DNA of 64,000 bases, from the NCBI GenBank assembly GCA_015179125.1, contig WHVA01000421.1, forward strand, positions 38,134-102,133, given 5' to 3'. The DNA is from Gautieria morchelliformis. Its lineage: Eukaryota > Basidiomycota > Agaricomycetes > Gomphales > Gomphaceae. The position numbers were made by a program, and so were the translations under genes. Shown here one piece after another: positions 35,131-47,186 of the stretch. The number at the start of each line of letters is the position of its first letter. Positions within the stretch are counted from its first letter, which is position 1. The notes beneath the pieces were generated by a model, which did no database searches, had not been told where the DNA came from, and saw only the letters and a program-made list of their open reading frames with translations.

Positions 35131-35360
35131 TTGATCGAGCGGGGAAGCGCTCTTCTGGGCATGTGGACAAGCAGTGACGTGACGGCGTCGTGCCTGTCAG
35201 GCACGCGCCTTCACCACCAGACCCCAGACGCAGGGAGCAAGATGTGGTATCGCGCAGGTGTGCAGGGTGGAGCAGATATTATGGAATGTTCGGATTTAGT
35301 GTCGGGATCGAGGTTAGTCTAGTGTGCGTAATTGGTCTATTTATATACACAAAATTGTAG
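35131..35360 (+). repeat. Module Y copy with TATA motif (35334-35348)
   Basis: Begins around GATCGAGCGGGGAAGC and contains GGAATGTTCGGATTTAGTG, GTTAGTCTAGTGTGCG and GGTCTATTTATATAC. Similar to 45110-45345, 46985-47186 and, inverted, 26465-26620 and 36755-36990. Promoter- or LTR-like. Confidence 0.6.
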
Positions 35361-36295
35361 AGGCCTTGGAACTCTAGACAATCCAGGCGCACAAGTGAGA
35401 CATTCCAGAGTGTTGAATGTGGAGACGAGGAGGTACTAGTATCATGATGAGGCCCCGGCTCATCTTTTTATCGAGAATTCACAAAGGAAGGTTGCGGCAC
35501 GAGGATAACTACGGTATTTTTGACATTTTTCCCACCATGGTTCCCCTGGTAGCTCGCGGACAGGAGTGGGGGTGGGAACGCGGGTCGGGACGTTAAGCAC
35601 CTGGTAATGGTCGACATGCTGGGCGGGGGGCGGCGCCGCAGGATCCCAGGGTTTGGGATGATGGGTAGTCGAGGCTGATGGCCTACAACAGCCACCGCTG
35701 GACATCAAAAACAATATAGATAGATCACCAGGAGCGGGGCACACGGGGCACGGAAATAGGACACAGCCATGAGGACGGGGTGGGCCACACGATCCCCCAA
35801 AACATACAAGGACATCACATACTGCTGTCAGAATTTGGGGACACTGCGCGCACGAAGGCTGCATGCAGGGATTCTCCCTCTGGGGCAATGCGGCAGAGAC
35901 GACGCTGGAGGTGGAGACGGAGACGCCGGGAGGCGGAGGCTGGGCCGGCGGGACGCAGGTGCATAGCGCACCGCAGACGACGCCGTGGACGCGACGGAGG
36001 GCGGGCGGGGGCCCGCGAGCACGTCGCATGAGCCGGGTGGAGGCGACGCTGGCGAGGGACGTGGGGCAGAGGGCGGTAGAGGGGCCAGAGGGGCGTTGCA
36101 TCGTCGGTGAGGCAGAGGATGGGCGGGGGCGGGAAGGTGCAGTGGGGGGTGGTGGAGGATGCCGGACTGGCGGGTTGGGGGTCGGGGGCGTGAGGAAGGA
36201 GGAGAGCAGCGCGTGGCGGGTGGGAGGAGGAAGGAAGAAGTCCATTGTATAATATATAGGACGTATGATCTGCAATTCCATTATAGCGCATCATT
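35361..36295. other. GC-rich stretch, no confident gene
   Basis: Long frames on both strands are explained by G+C bias and Pro/Arg-rich low complexity. A short minus-strand N-terminus (MSTITRCLTSRPAF, 35695) resembles a mitochondrial presequence, but nothing recognisable follows. Confidence 0.4.
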
Positions 36296-36735
36296 CCGAG
36301 AGAAAAGTTGCGAAGTGATTGAAGAGTCGAATCCAAAGAAGAGTTGCGAAGCGAGGGAAGAGTCGAAGCCAGAGAAGAGTGGATGCCAAAGAAGCGAGAG
36401 AAGAGTCGAAGCAAGAGAAGAGTCAAGCGAGAGAAGAGTGAAGCAAGAGAAGGGTCGAAGCAAGAGAAGTGTCGAAGCGAGAGAACAGTCGAATCCAGAG
36501 AAGAGTTGCGAAGCGAGGGAAGAGTCGAAGCCAGAGAAGAGTGGATGCCAGAGAAGCGAGAGAAGAGTTGAAGCCAGAGAAGAGTCGAAGCCAGAGAAGA
36601 GTTGAAGCCAGAGAAGAGTCGAAGCCAGAGAAGAGTCAAAGCCAGAGAAGAGTGGATGCCAGAGAAGCGAGAGAAGAGTCGAACCAAGGGAAGAGTCGAA
36701 GCGAGAGAAGAGCGAGAGTACGGCGACAGAAGAGT
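36296..36735. repeat. Minisatellite, 17-bp unit AGAGAAGAGTCGAAGCC
   Basis: About 440 bp of AGAGAAGAGT units, most regular at 36560-36680 (17-bp period) and shorter (AAGCGAGAGAAGAGT) elsewhere. All + frames are open only because the repeat lacks stops. Confidence 0.92.
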
Positions 36736-36754
36736 TACGATGGCGGTCGTGTAT

Positions 36755-37803
36755 ATCAACAGACCAACGTAGGACAGCAGCACCCCCTCGCTCACACTAG
36801 ACTAAAGCCCCTCCGGACACTAAATCTGAACACTCCATGCTCTACACGCCGATACTCACATTTCGCGCCATTGTACTTTTGCTGCGCGGGTGTGGAGCGC
36901 ACGGTTCCGTGTCACGTGTGTCCATTACGTCACTTCTTTCCCACGCTGGGCCACACGAAGAGCGCTTCCCTGCGGCGTGCTTACATGTACACTGTACACT
37001 CGGGTCCTCCTCGTCCGAGCATCAAGAATAGACCTAGCAAGGCCATTACTCTCCATGTCCATCTTCTTACGCGCAGGTGGTCCATACCTACCTGTCTCCA
37101 AGGCTGAGCTCCGTGCACGGTCCAAGGAAATCTCGTCAGGCACCTTCGTAGATCCGTAGTCACACCACAACATGTGCATCAGCCCAGGGAAGGGGCCAGG
37201 ACTGCACCCACGCGGTATGCCACGCCGTGCGCATCTCGGCGCTTTCTATCCCGTGATCTCCCTTCCCTTACGCCACCGGTAGCCCAGCCTCCCCATTCTT
37301 TATCCGACGACACACGTTCACACGTGTCGCCGTGTCCTGCACACCAACGCCGCAGTGGCCGACTCGTTCCAGCATCCAGGGTCGAGATACCCATCCCGCA
37401 TACGTGCTCCAGCAAAGCAGTCTGCTATTGGATCTCACACACGACCCCTGTCCATCCAGCATCGTCCATCTCCTCTCCCAAATTTTCAAACTTGCATAGA
37501 CCCTCAAATGCTCCACGTCTCGTTTCCGCAGCAGTACCTCATAGGACAATGGCCCTAAAATCCCCAGAGACGCCTCCAAATCCTGTCAAACACTCGAAAT
37601 TGTCCACGTCTGTCGACTCTCGAGTCGTCCAGTACCAATCCGCCCATAAATGGCTCACTCTCCGTTCCCGCCAGCGTGTCCCACCATGACCCTGCAAGAC
37701 CGCTGTATTTACAGGCGCCACTAGCGCCGTGCTCTGCAACCGATAAGCCAAATCCTGCCACCATACGCGGCACAAGCCCCAAGCCTCCAACGACTGCGAC
37801 AAC
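36755..37803 (+). repeat. Repeat family X, copy 2, 5' part (with inverted module Y)
   Basis: 36755-36990 is module Y in reverse (GTATATCAACAGACC replaces the TATA motif). 37174-37803 contains the X body, with open stretches TRYATPCASRRFLSRDLP and KLSTSVDSRVVQYQSA that have counterparts in the inverted copy (46733-46065). LINE C splits this copy; it resumes at 42839. No known domain. Confidence 0.65.
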
Positions 37804-37964
37804 TTCTCCCGGTGATCTACTTTTTCTCACGCCTACCACCACCACCAAAATTTTCAAATCCACACAAAACACGCACGCACATTTTTCAGCGTTAGCTAGC
37901 CTACTGAAAGTACGAGCCAGTCACAGCCTGAACACGCTCCAAAAAAGGAGCAGCCAAAAGCGCG

Positions 37965-38885
37965 ATGCCGCCCAACACAGACTCGCAGCCGCCGGCCACA
38001 TCACAGGCCAAAGCGGCCGCACGAGGCCACAGCGCAACAAGGGGGGCGAAAAGTCGAGCAGACCTGCTGGCAGACCCAGCTTGCGCCATTCGAACAAGGG
38101 AACAAGCCAGATCCTTCCTGGACAAACAGGGATACCTCACAAAGGAAGACCCATTGTCCATCGAACAGCTCAGTTACACCCTACTATCCCTAGCTCACAA
38201 TGCAACCCTAAAGCCGCTGCTGGAGGGCGCCAGGGCGGTAGCGATCCTCATGATGGATGAAGTGGATAGAGGGACAGGGACGGCAGTCCTCCAGTACGTG
38301 GAAAAAAGGCTGGCTCCGGCCCTCAACAACATCAATGCCCTGATCGAAACTGCGAAAGACACGACGAGCGTAGCCAAAGCAGCAGCGGTGGAGGCGCTCC
38401 AGGTGACTGAGAGAGCGAGCAGTGCACAAAAAGAAAGCGAGAACAGCAGAGGAGATGGGGCAGCAGGAGCGACATACGCAGCTGCCCTCAAAGGTAACGT
38501 ACTTCTGTCACATCCGAACACCTTAGCGTGAGCAAAAGCGAGGGAGAGCCAAATACTAATAGACAAAGACCCAAACGCAGACAACAATGCCCTGCATGAG
38601 CTCACGGAGCGAGAGCTGGTGGCCAAGGCTAACAAAGCAGTCGGGAACCTAGAGCACATAAGGGGTGACAACGAGATCACCGTGATTGGGGCTAAGAAGC
38701 TGGCGAATGGGGGGATCGTCCTAGACTTAAGTGACCCGAAAGGGGCAAGATGGATCCACACACACAAGAAACACTTCCTAGAGAAGTTTACCGTGACATC
38801 GATAGTCAAGGACAGAGCCCTTTCGGTAATCGTCGAATACGTGCCGATTAGCCACTCACTACAACGACAGGGAAAAGAGAACTAG
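37965..38885 (+). pseudogene. LINE C ORF1 without zinc knuckles
   Basis: The ATG at 37965 gives a Pro/Ala-rich start, then REQARSFLDKQGYLTKEDP, a helical segment (EALQVTERASSAQKESE) and TYAAALKGN. A TGA at 38529-38531 interrupts; the same frame continues with ILIDKDPNADNN, GAKKLANGGIVLDL and SVIVEYVPISHSL to a stop at about 38885. In LINE D and B this is followed by ARWIKP-type sequence and three CCHC knuckles, which are absent here. Confidence 0.85.
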
Positions 38886-38889
38886 GTCG

Positions 38890-41490
38890 ATGATTTTGGT
38901 CAACAAATGGATAGCCACAAGTGAGTGGGCAAGCGTCGACGCTGACACACCAGATGTAACCGCGATCTCGATAAAAACACAAGCCGGTACAGTTATTCTA
39001 TTCAACCTATACGTAGACTGCACACACGCTAACAGTATACACAAACTCCGAGCCAGCGTACAGAAGGAAACACAGACGAACAACACACAAACCAGCCGCA
39101 CGGCAGGAATGGTATGGATAGGGGACTTCAATAGACACCACCCGTACTGGGACGAGGAATGCAACAACCACCTCTTTACCAGGAACAATCTCGATGCCGC
39201 CCAGCTACTTCTAGACGCTATAGCCGAACGAGATATGCAAATGGCGCTCCCCAAAGGGATACCTACACTTAAGGCAATGTCCACCGGAAACCTGACCTGC
39301 ACTGACAATGTTTTTGTATCGACAGAGCTATTAGAAAGCATAATTACCTGCACAATGGTGCCAGAGGACCAGCCAGCCAAAAGCGACCATTACCCAGTGG
39401 ATACAACGCTCGAAGTCACCACCAAAGTCACAGTCGACACCCCAAGATACAATTACAAACAGGCGGACTGGGGACCCTTCAACGAAGGGCTCGCGACAAG
39501 ATTAAGAGACAGTATCGACAGACCCGAGCCAACTAGCGAAGAAGAGTTCCTGCAGCAACTCAGAGCAGTAGTAGACACGATCACGGAGACAGTGGAGGAG
39601 CTCGTACCGAAGACTAAGCCCTCCCCATATATGAAAAGATGGTGGACGAGACAGCTGACCCAACTAAGGACAGATACAAGAAGGGCCAGGAGGAAGTCAT
39701 ACTCGAACAGAGCAGACCCAACGCACGAAGCTCACGACGCGTACAAAATCCTTTGAAACCGATATGCATTGGTGATAAAACATTCAAAGCAAGAACACTG
39801 GGACGATTTTCTAGAAGGAATCAACCAGCAAACCCTTTGGACGGCACACAAGTACGCATCATCAGACGCGTCGGATGGGGGGCGCACGAGAGTACCAACC
39901 CTTATAGCTAAGCATGAGGATGGAATGAGAAAAACAGCTGACACCAATGAAAAGAAAGCAGATATGTTCTTCAAAACATTTTTCCCCAATACAAGAGAGG
40001 GAAGAGAGAACATCCCGTCGAGCCCCAGATATCCAAGGGATGCCTTCGACTACGCGCCCGTAACTGACGACCAAATCAGAAGGGCCGTAAACAAGCTGAA
40101 CTCATTCAAGGCCCCCGGCCCCAACGGTATTCCGAATGTTGTCATAAAGCAGTGCATTAACACTCTCCTCCCGTACCTAGGCCCGATGTTCCGAGCAACT
40201 TTCAACCTAAAGAAGTACCCCGACGAGTGGAAAGACTCGATAACACGAGTGCTCTGGAAGCCGGGAAAGTCAGACTATACAGTCCCTGGCGCATACAGGC
40301 CCATCGCCCTACTTGACACTATAGGGAAAGTACTGTCTGCGTGTGTCGCAGAGGACTTGGTTAAGATGACTGAAAGGTACTACCTCTTACCCGACAACCA
40401 TTACGGATGTAGACCTGGACGCACGACAACGGACGCTATCCATTACACAGTCGCGACAGCCAAAGATGCCTGGAGGAAAGGAAAAGTCTTGGGAGTCCTT
40501 TTTCTGGACATCAAAGGAGCCTTCCCAAGCATAATGCTAGACAGACTAGTGCACAACATGCGCCACAGGGGAATACCCCAGGAATACACCAACTGGATTG
40601 AAAGGAAAGTACAGGGGCGCCGCACAGTAGTCAGCTTCGATGACTACAGCACGCAGATGTGGGAAATAGGAAGGGGCATGGACCAGGGCTGCCCACTATC
40701 AGCCATTGTGTACCAATACTACAATGCGGACCTAGTGGAAGTGGCAAAACACAGGAATGGCGAGAGCTGCGTGGGCTTCATCGACGACACCACGCTGATG
40801 GCAGAAGGAGCGGATTTCCAAGAGGCGTTCAAAAAACTAGTTGATATGATGACCAGAAGAGGTGGCACCCTTAGCTGGGCAAAGACTCATGAGTGCCATT
40901 TCACAGTAGAGAAGTTCGCGCTGATCGGATTTACTAGGAAGCGAGAGAAAGACCCAACACACCCTAGGAAGACCAGACCGGCCACACGACCCTCAGTGAA
41001 AATCAGCCAACACACGATCAAGCTGTCCGCCTCGCACAAGTTCCTAGGTATTATCATAGATCAGGAGCTACGTTTCAGAGAACATGTGAACTACACTCTG
41101 GGAAAGGGAGAAAAATTTATTGGACAGTACAAGAGACTGACTAGACCCGCGAAAGGAGCCGCAGCCGGGCACATGCGTCGGTTCTACCTCATAGTTGCAG
41201 TACCAAAAATGCTTTACGCGGCAGACGTGTTCCTAATCCCAAGCACAGCACACAGCAAGGGGACGAAGGGTCACATCAATAAATTAGCCAGGGTCCAGCG
41301 GCAAGCTGGACTGATCATCACAGGAGCTATGAGAACTACTGCTACAGATGTCCTTGATGCACACGCTGATTTACTTCCCTTTCAGTTGCTCGTAGCGAAA
41401 GTCATCCATCGCGCAGCGGTACACCTCGCCTGCCTTCCTGACAAACACCCGCTTGCGAGCAAAATACAAAGAGCCTCCTCCGATATGTAA
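38890..41490 (+). pseudogene. LINE C ORF2: truncated endonuclease and reverse transcriptase
   Basis: The frame begins inside the endonuclease (MILVNKWIATSEW), so the QNLNKSD and LLQEPY blocks with the catalytic Glu are gone. GDFNRHHPYWDEE and SDHYPVDT remain. One TGA at 39754-39756 separates it from RT in the same frame. RT: KAPGPNGIPNVV, GAYRPIALLDTIGK, GCRPGRTTTDAIH, LFLDIKGAFPSI, DQGCPLSAIVYQYYN, catalytic FIDDTTLM, LSASHKFLGIIID. It ends at 41490 after ITGAMRTTATDVLDAHADLL. RNase H continues in another frame from 41453. Apart from one stop and one shift, RT looks intact. Confidence 0.93.
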
Positions 41491-42610
41491 AAAGCACAGA
41501 GGCCCCCTGCACGAGATCATGAAAGTGTTCAGTATCGAGCCCAGCAGAATGGAAAAGATACAAACGGTAGTGCACGGCCCTAAATGGGCACCCGCCTTCG
41601 ACATACGGATACCGCCCAATAAAGAGCAAGCACTGGCGGAGGTGGAGGCAGACCGAGCCCACGTTCAAGTGTTCTCTGACGGCTCGTGCGTGGAAGGGGG
41701 AGTAGGAGCGGCGGCGGTACTTTACAGGAACGGGGAGGAGATCAGGGCGGTAAGGCTGTACCTAGGGTCCGAGGACGATCACACAGTATTCGAGGCAGAG
41801 CTAATAGCGGCGGCCATGGGGGCGAAGCTCCTAAACATGGAGAGGTCAGGAGAGCACATGATAGGAGTGGACAGCCACGCGGCCATCCGAACAACGAGAG
41901 AGGAAAAAGCCATACCAGGCCAATACCTGGTGAACGCGTTACACAGACAAATTGAAGGACTCACCAAGCGGCGAGTGGCAGCAAAAGTACGCATGCGATG
42001 GGTACCGGGGCACGAGGGGAACCGGGGAAACGAAAGGGCAGACGAGGAGGCCAAGCGAGCAGCTGGGGGAGCGTCTAGCGAGGAAGTAGACATACCGATC
42101 GAATGCAGAGGAGCGCTACCAAGGAGCAAAGCGGCTGAACTTCAAAGATACAAGAAGGAGCTCAAACGGGAAGCCAAGAGGATCTTTGCTAAGTCCCCGC
42201 GAGCGAGATGTGCACACAGAATTGACCCATCCATGCCATCCACAGCCTACATGAAACTATGCACAGAACTCCCGAGGCGACAAGCCGCGCTGCTCATCCA
42301 GTTGAGAACCGGACACGCTCCACTGAACAAGCATCTTCATAAGATCGGCAAAGCTCACACACCGCTGTGCCCCGCATGCAGAAGAGCGGTCGAGTCCGTG
42401 CACCACTTTCTATTTGTATTCCCCAAGTACAAATGGCAGAGGCAGGAGCTACAAGGGAAGCTAAGAAGAGGAGCGACGTCAGTCAGGACGCTACTGGGGA
42501 GACCCAAAGCAATGAAACCCCTTTTCAAGTACATCCATGACACGCAGAGACTGCAGAGCGCAAGAGGGAACGCGACACCGCTGGAAGAGAACGGAAACCG
42601 AGAGAGGTAG
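41453..42610 (+). CDS. LINE C RNase H and C-terminal zinc domain
   Basis: 385 codons overlapping the RT end in a different frame; the first credible residues are KYKEPPPICKK. RNase H type I has VFSDGSCVEGGVGAAAVLY (first Asp), EAELIAAAMGAK (Glu), GVDSHAAIR (Asp) and MRWVPGHEGNRGNERADEEA (His/Asp). The C-terminus has LIQLRTGHAPLNKHLHKIG and CPACRRAVESVHHFLF. It removes RNA from the hybrid during copying. The open length and catalytic residues suggest little decay; a single frameshift near 41450-41470 separates it from RT. Confidence 0.88.
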   Translation: MRAKYKEPPPICKKHRGPLHEIMKVFSIEPSRMEKIQTVVHGPKWAPAFDIRIPPNKEQALAEVEADRAHVQVFSDGSCVEGGVGAAAVLYRNGEEIRAVRLYLGSEDDHTVFEAELIAAAMGAKLLNMERSGEHMIGVDSHAAIRTTREEKAIPGQYLVNALHRQIEGLTKRRVAAKVRMRWVPGHEGNRGNERADEEAKRAAGGASSEEVDIPIECRGALPRSKAAELQRYKKELKREAKRIFAKSPRARCAHRIDPSMPSTAYMKLCTELPRRQAALLIQLRTGHAPLNKHLHKIGKAHTPLCPACRRAVESVHHFLFVFPKYKWQRQELQGKLRRGATSVRTLLGRPKAMKPLFKYIHDTQRLQSARGNATPLEENGNRER

Positions 42611-42838
42611 AGGACACGAGACGGAGGAGCAGCGCAACGCGCAATCAGGATACAACCACCCCGCCTACGCAGGCACGGACACACCCAGGGCTTCGCCCAT
42701 GGAGCACTAGCAGAGACAGAGACAAAGGAGGAAATGGAAACATATGTCGACGGGCGATGTGTAGCAACCGTCTTACATAGAGCTCAGCTCCAAAAGACGA
42801 TAAATAGGATATTAAAAAAAAAAAAAAAAAAAAAAAAA

Positions 42839-43255
42839 TTCTCCCGGTGGTGATCTCTCAAAACATAGTGCCACCCTCTAATGGTAACCCCAAAAAGTTC
42901 TCGCCGGGCAATGGCGAAACGGCGCCCGTCTCCAGTCTTGGTCCACCTCCAGTCCTTCCTTGGTCGTCTAATGGGATGCCTCAGCCCGAAGCCGTTCACC
43001 GAGTCAACACCTAGCTTTACATGCGCCAACGAGCAGAATCTTGACATCCCAGACAACCGTCACACCAGCACATTTGCCGTGTCCACCGCTGAGACGGCCT
43101 GGAATGCACACGGCAATGAAGACATGCATCTCGAGATGCTTACAGAAGTCGTGGACGGCGGCGAATTTGACGAGGAGGTGAGTCACCACTTCTCATCTCT
43201 TGATCCTGCGCTCAGCCAAATTCCTCCTCACAGATTCAAAGCGAGAATTTAAATA
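42839..43255 (+). repeat. Repeat family X, copy 2, 3' part
   Basis: Continues the X body after LINE C. A frame from 42881 (MVTPKSSRRAMA, GHL-free, then ETAWNAHGNEDMHLEML) to 43252 has a close partner on the minus strand at 46065-45740 (MVSPKSSRRAMA, ETPWNAHGNEDMHLEIL). The two frames stay alignable although the copies diverge, which hints at a former protein. Domain unknown. Confidence 0.6.
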
Positions 43256-45109
43256 CGGATATGCCCTCCCAGATAACAATTACATACAATCTGTATACGA
43301 CACATGATGCCTCGACGCAAATGGATTTCTCAACTATTTCCAGGGGAACAAGCTAGGAAGAAGTGATGAGGCGCTATGTGCGAGTATATATTGAACACAT
43401 TGTCAGGTGGTTACCGTCGCGCCTTAGCTATGCATACATGGTATATGAGAAAATCCATGCATGCTGCCCTAAGTAATTTGACGTTATAATGGACAATTTG
43501 TCTTCCCAGATAATATACATCTTGCACAGCTAGCTTCACATGCACGTATCGAGGTCCTTGAGGCAAGTCCAAGTGCACCCTGTCACTTGTACATACCTCG
43601 CAAAAAAACACCCGCTGCACGAAACTCTGGCACGATGCGGCACGAGTGAAAACGTCAACACAGAAAGCCATTCAAACCCCCCAAAAGAAAGTAATTACCA
43701 TCCAAGCAAGACATGGTCGAGGCCGCGCAGGAAGAACCGAAAAAAGCGGATAGTGCTCCAGCCGGCGGCGTAGAAAGGGTAGAATATAGGGGATCGTCCG
43801 ACATCTTACATCCCTTCGGTCGACGTCATGCAGCCCCCTCCGCGTAAAAGAGAGAGAGAGCGCATGTACTTATCAGACATGGTAGTTTCCTTTTTTCCTT
43901 TTTTCTCCTCTGGTCTCCTACAGTAAATAGCTCTGCTCAAACCACCCTGCACACCTTACGCCGCTCCATGCCCCGCTCGAAAACCCACGTTGTCAAACCA
44001 TCCTTAAACAGCCTGCTCCCATTCATAAGCCTACAATTCACAAATCCTTAAACACCAAAAATTGAGATCAGTCTAAATCTGACCAAATGAGAAACCACGA
44101 ACGCAGAGGCAACGGCATGGCTGCAGCCAAGAAGCTAGCCAAGTGACAAAATGACAGAGAGGTGAACGCCAAAATCGAAAGTACGAAAGAAGATTCTTGG
44201 TTGAAGATGCAAACACAGGGAAACCGGGACTCACAACAACGGAATGCGCCTATCAAAAAAAAACATCCTCCTCGCGATGAGGAATGTATCCCCAGGTCAG
44301 GCGGCGTCCTCGATGTCCGACCGGTGAAAGCATTGAAGAAGACGGGTGACATGTGAAATTGTGGGCAGACAGTCTTTTTCATCGAGTACGCTCGGACTGC
44401 TAATCGAAGCCTTATCATGGTGAAGTGCATGGCTCATAATGCGCCCGTCCAACTCGGTGCTAATTAACGCCGAGCGTAACCTATAACCGATAGTAGGTAG
44501 GATCGCGGACTACGGGCATGTGAGTGTATTGAGCCCGCTCAACTGCCGCCATGGGTACTTGGCCATAATAGCCCGATACACCGCGGCCACACCTAGGGGA
44601 ACTCCTCCACTCAAGTGTGCGTATGACACTACCACGACGAAATAATAAAACCGATCCAGATATCAACCACAGAAGAAGTGACACACCATGTTGGCTCGCA
44701 CTTTGAGTCCCTTTCATGTGGGCATCTGTATCAGCTACTTTTGAACTCGGGGAAGGGCCTCAGTATGGGTAGCAATCGAGACAGGCAAGCTGCCCAGGAT
44801 CGGGGTGAAAATTGTATCCATGCCTGATGTGCTCTCTTGCGCGTCGGACTCCAAGTAGATGCAGACTCAGAACGGAGTCGCGTATGGCGGGGTGCCGGCA
44901 GATTGCGTTGGTATTGGGTGTGGATTATGCATGGTACGCTGGTATGGACATGCATATGGAGAGCCTTGACACGCATCATCAGAATAGAGCCTGGGTCGGC
45001 CATTGCGGGTGGTTGTGAAACAACTAGGACGCGAGTCGCAACTCACGCACTGTACTCCTCAGAAGCCACTGCCACCATAAGAGCCCATAGAAAACCGGCT
45101 ACGCATGAA
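43256..45109. other. No gene recognised
   Basis: Low-complexity AGAGAG near 43850 and short frames only. 44.1-44.4 kb has A-rich runs. No boundary or motif is convincing. Confidence 0.5.
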
Positions 45110-47186
45110 GCGTCGCGTGGGATAACGAGTTGATCGAGCGTGGGGAAGCAGCCACGTGGTGGACACATGTGCCAGGAGGTGCCACGGTGGCAGAGGCACG
45201 GGCGCTCGGCGCCAATGAGTATCACGGGACCGGGGTCGAGGTGCAGATACTTATTGCGGAATGTTCGGGGCGCGAGTGGGTGCTGCTGTGATACACGCCG
45301 TGATCGGTCTATTTATATACACAACCGTCCCTTTTCGCTGCCCAATGATGCGCCACAACCGAAGGATCGCGATCGAAGTGATCGATCGGGGATCAGGTGG
45401 ATTGATACAATGCCCATTTAGGCGTGATTCAGGCGTGATTCAGTTCAAGCGCGCAGGCACGCCACGCCACAAGGGACGCATCAGCTGAGGAAGCAGAAGC
45501 CCCGAAGCTGCCAAGCCAAACCTGTCGATCAACGGCCAGAAGCGCACCGCGGCGCTTGCTCCGATCTTCGAATCCAAGCATTTTTCTATTCGCCGCTCTC
45601 GGCAGCGCGCGGTGCCGCATTACGTACCAGGGAATTATGTAATGGTCGGTATACCGAAGTGAACCTCTGGATCTGTGAGGATAGTGACGATCGCGCCAGC
45701 TGAGCTGGTCGAGTGTAGGTTGAATCTGGGAGGAATTTGGCTGAGACGAGCGGTGGTGACTCACCTCGTCGACTTCGCTGCCGTCCACGACTTCTGTGAG
45801 TGAGTATCTCGAGATGCATGTCCTCATTGCCGTGTGCATTCCAGGGCGTCTCCGCGACGGACATGGTGAATGCGCTAGTGTGACGGTTGTCTGGGATGTA
45901 ATGAATATCCTGCTCGTTGGTGCGTGTGAACGTGGGCGTCGAATCGGTGAATGGCTTTGCGCTAAGGCGTCCCATTAGACAACCAAGGAAGGACTGGCAG
46001 TGGACCAAGACTGGAGGCCGGAGCCGCGTCGCCATCGCCCGGCGAGAACTTTTGGGGCTTACCATTAGAGGGTGGCACTATGTTTGGAGAGACTGCCACA
46101 GGGAGAAGTTGTCGCAGTCGTTGGAGGCTTGGGGCTTGTGCTGCGTATGGTGGTTGGCTTTGGCTTGTTGGTTGACGCACACGGCGCTGGTGGCGCCTGT
46201 AAAGACAGCGGCCTGGCAGGGTCATAGAGGGACACGCTGGAGGGGAACGGAGTGAGCCATTTAACGGAGGAATGGTATTGGATGACTCGAGAGTGGAAGG
46301 GCGTATACAATTTCGAGTCTTTGACAAGATTTTCAGGCGTCTCTGGGGACTTTAGGGCCGTTGTCCTATGAGGGACTGCTGCTGAAACGCGATGTGGAGC
46401 ATTGGAGGGTCTATGCAAGTTTGACAAGTTGGGACAGGAGATGGACGATGCTGGATGGACAGGAGTCGCGTGGGAGAGCTAGTAGCAGACTGCGTTGCTG
46501 GAGCACGTATACGGGATGGTATCTCGACACTGGATGCTGGATCGAGTCGACCACTGCGGCGTTGGGGTGCGGGACACGGCGGCACGTGTGAATGTGTCGT
46601 TGGATGAATACTGGCCAGGCTGGGCTAGCGGCGGCGTAAGGGAAGGGAGATTTCTGGATAGAAAGCGCTGAGATGCGCACGCCGTGGCATACCGCATAGA
46701 TGCAGTCCTGGTCCCTTCCTTGCGCTGGTGCACATGTTGTGGGAACGACTACGGATCCAATGACGTGCCTGAGTTGACGAAACTTACCTTGGACCGTGCA
46801 CAGAGCTCAGTGCGTCACAACCACGGAGACACGAAGGTATAGACCAGCTGCGGGTATGAAGGCAGACATGAGTAATAGCCTTGCCCTTGCGGATGAGCAG
46901 ATGGAAGCGACGCTTCCAAAGCAGCGAGACAGTGTACACATAAGCACGCCGGAAGCGAAGCGCTCGCCTGGGAACGCAGTGACGTAATTGACACATGTGC
47001 CACGGTTGGGCCGTGCGCGCTAGGCACCCGCATTCGCCGCCAGACTCCCGGACGCGCAGAGAAAGTACAATGGCGTATAGATGTGAGTATCGGCGCGCAG
47101 AAGGGTGCATGGAGTGTTCATATTTAGTGGCCGGATGGGCTTTAGTCTAGCGTGCACGAGTGGGTGTTGCTGTACTATGTAGGGAT
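45110..47186. mobile_element. Candidate non-autonomous LTR-like unit: Y - Z - X (inverted) - Y
   Basis: Module Y occurs at both ends in the same orientation (45110-45345 with GGTCTATTTATATAC at 45306-45320; 46985-47186 without the TATA part). Between them lie module Z (45346-45680) and family X on the minus strand (46985-45740). Direct terminal modules suggest LTRs of a TRIM/LARD-type element, but primer-binding site, polypurine tract and target duplication were not identified. The X body here spans LINE C's target without interruption. Confidence 0.45.

Larger units (their letters stand above)
37815..42838 (+). mobile_element. Tad1-type LINE, copy C (recent insertion, internally deleted)
   Basis: 5,024 bp ending in 25 A (42814-42838) and bounded by TTCTCCCGGTG (37804-37814 and 42839-42849). 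The 5' UTR starts near TTCTCACGCCTACCACC, similar to LINE D. ORF1 and ORF2 are nearly open, but the ORF1 zinc knuckles and the endonuclease N-terminus are missing. The uninterrupted relative of the target lies at about 46085-46110 on the minus strand. Perfect duplications and an intact tail indicate a young insertion. Confidence 0.95.

Noticed and set aside
35361-36295. Long Pro/Arg/Gly-rich frames on both strands
   Set aside because: High G+C content and low complexity give overlapping open frames on both strands; no domain and no codon pattern supports one.
36296-36735. Open frames rich in REESKPEKS-like repeats
   Set aside because: They are translations of the minisatellite, open in several frames because the unit has no stop codon.
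42814-42838. Poly(A) run as a low-complexity tract
   Set aside because: It is the LINE C tail, immediately followed by the target duplication.
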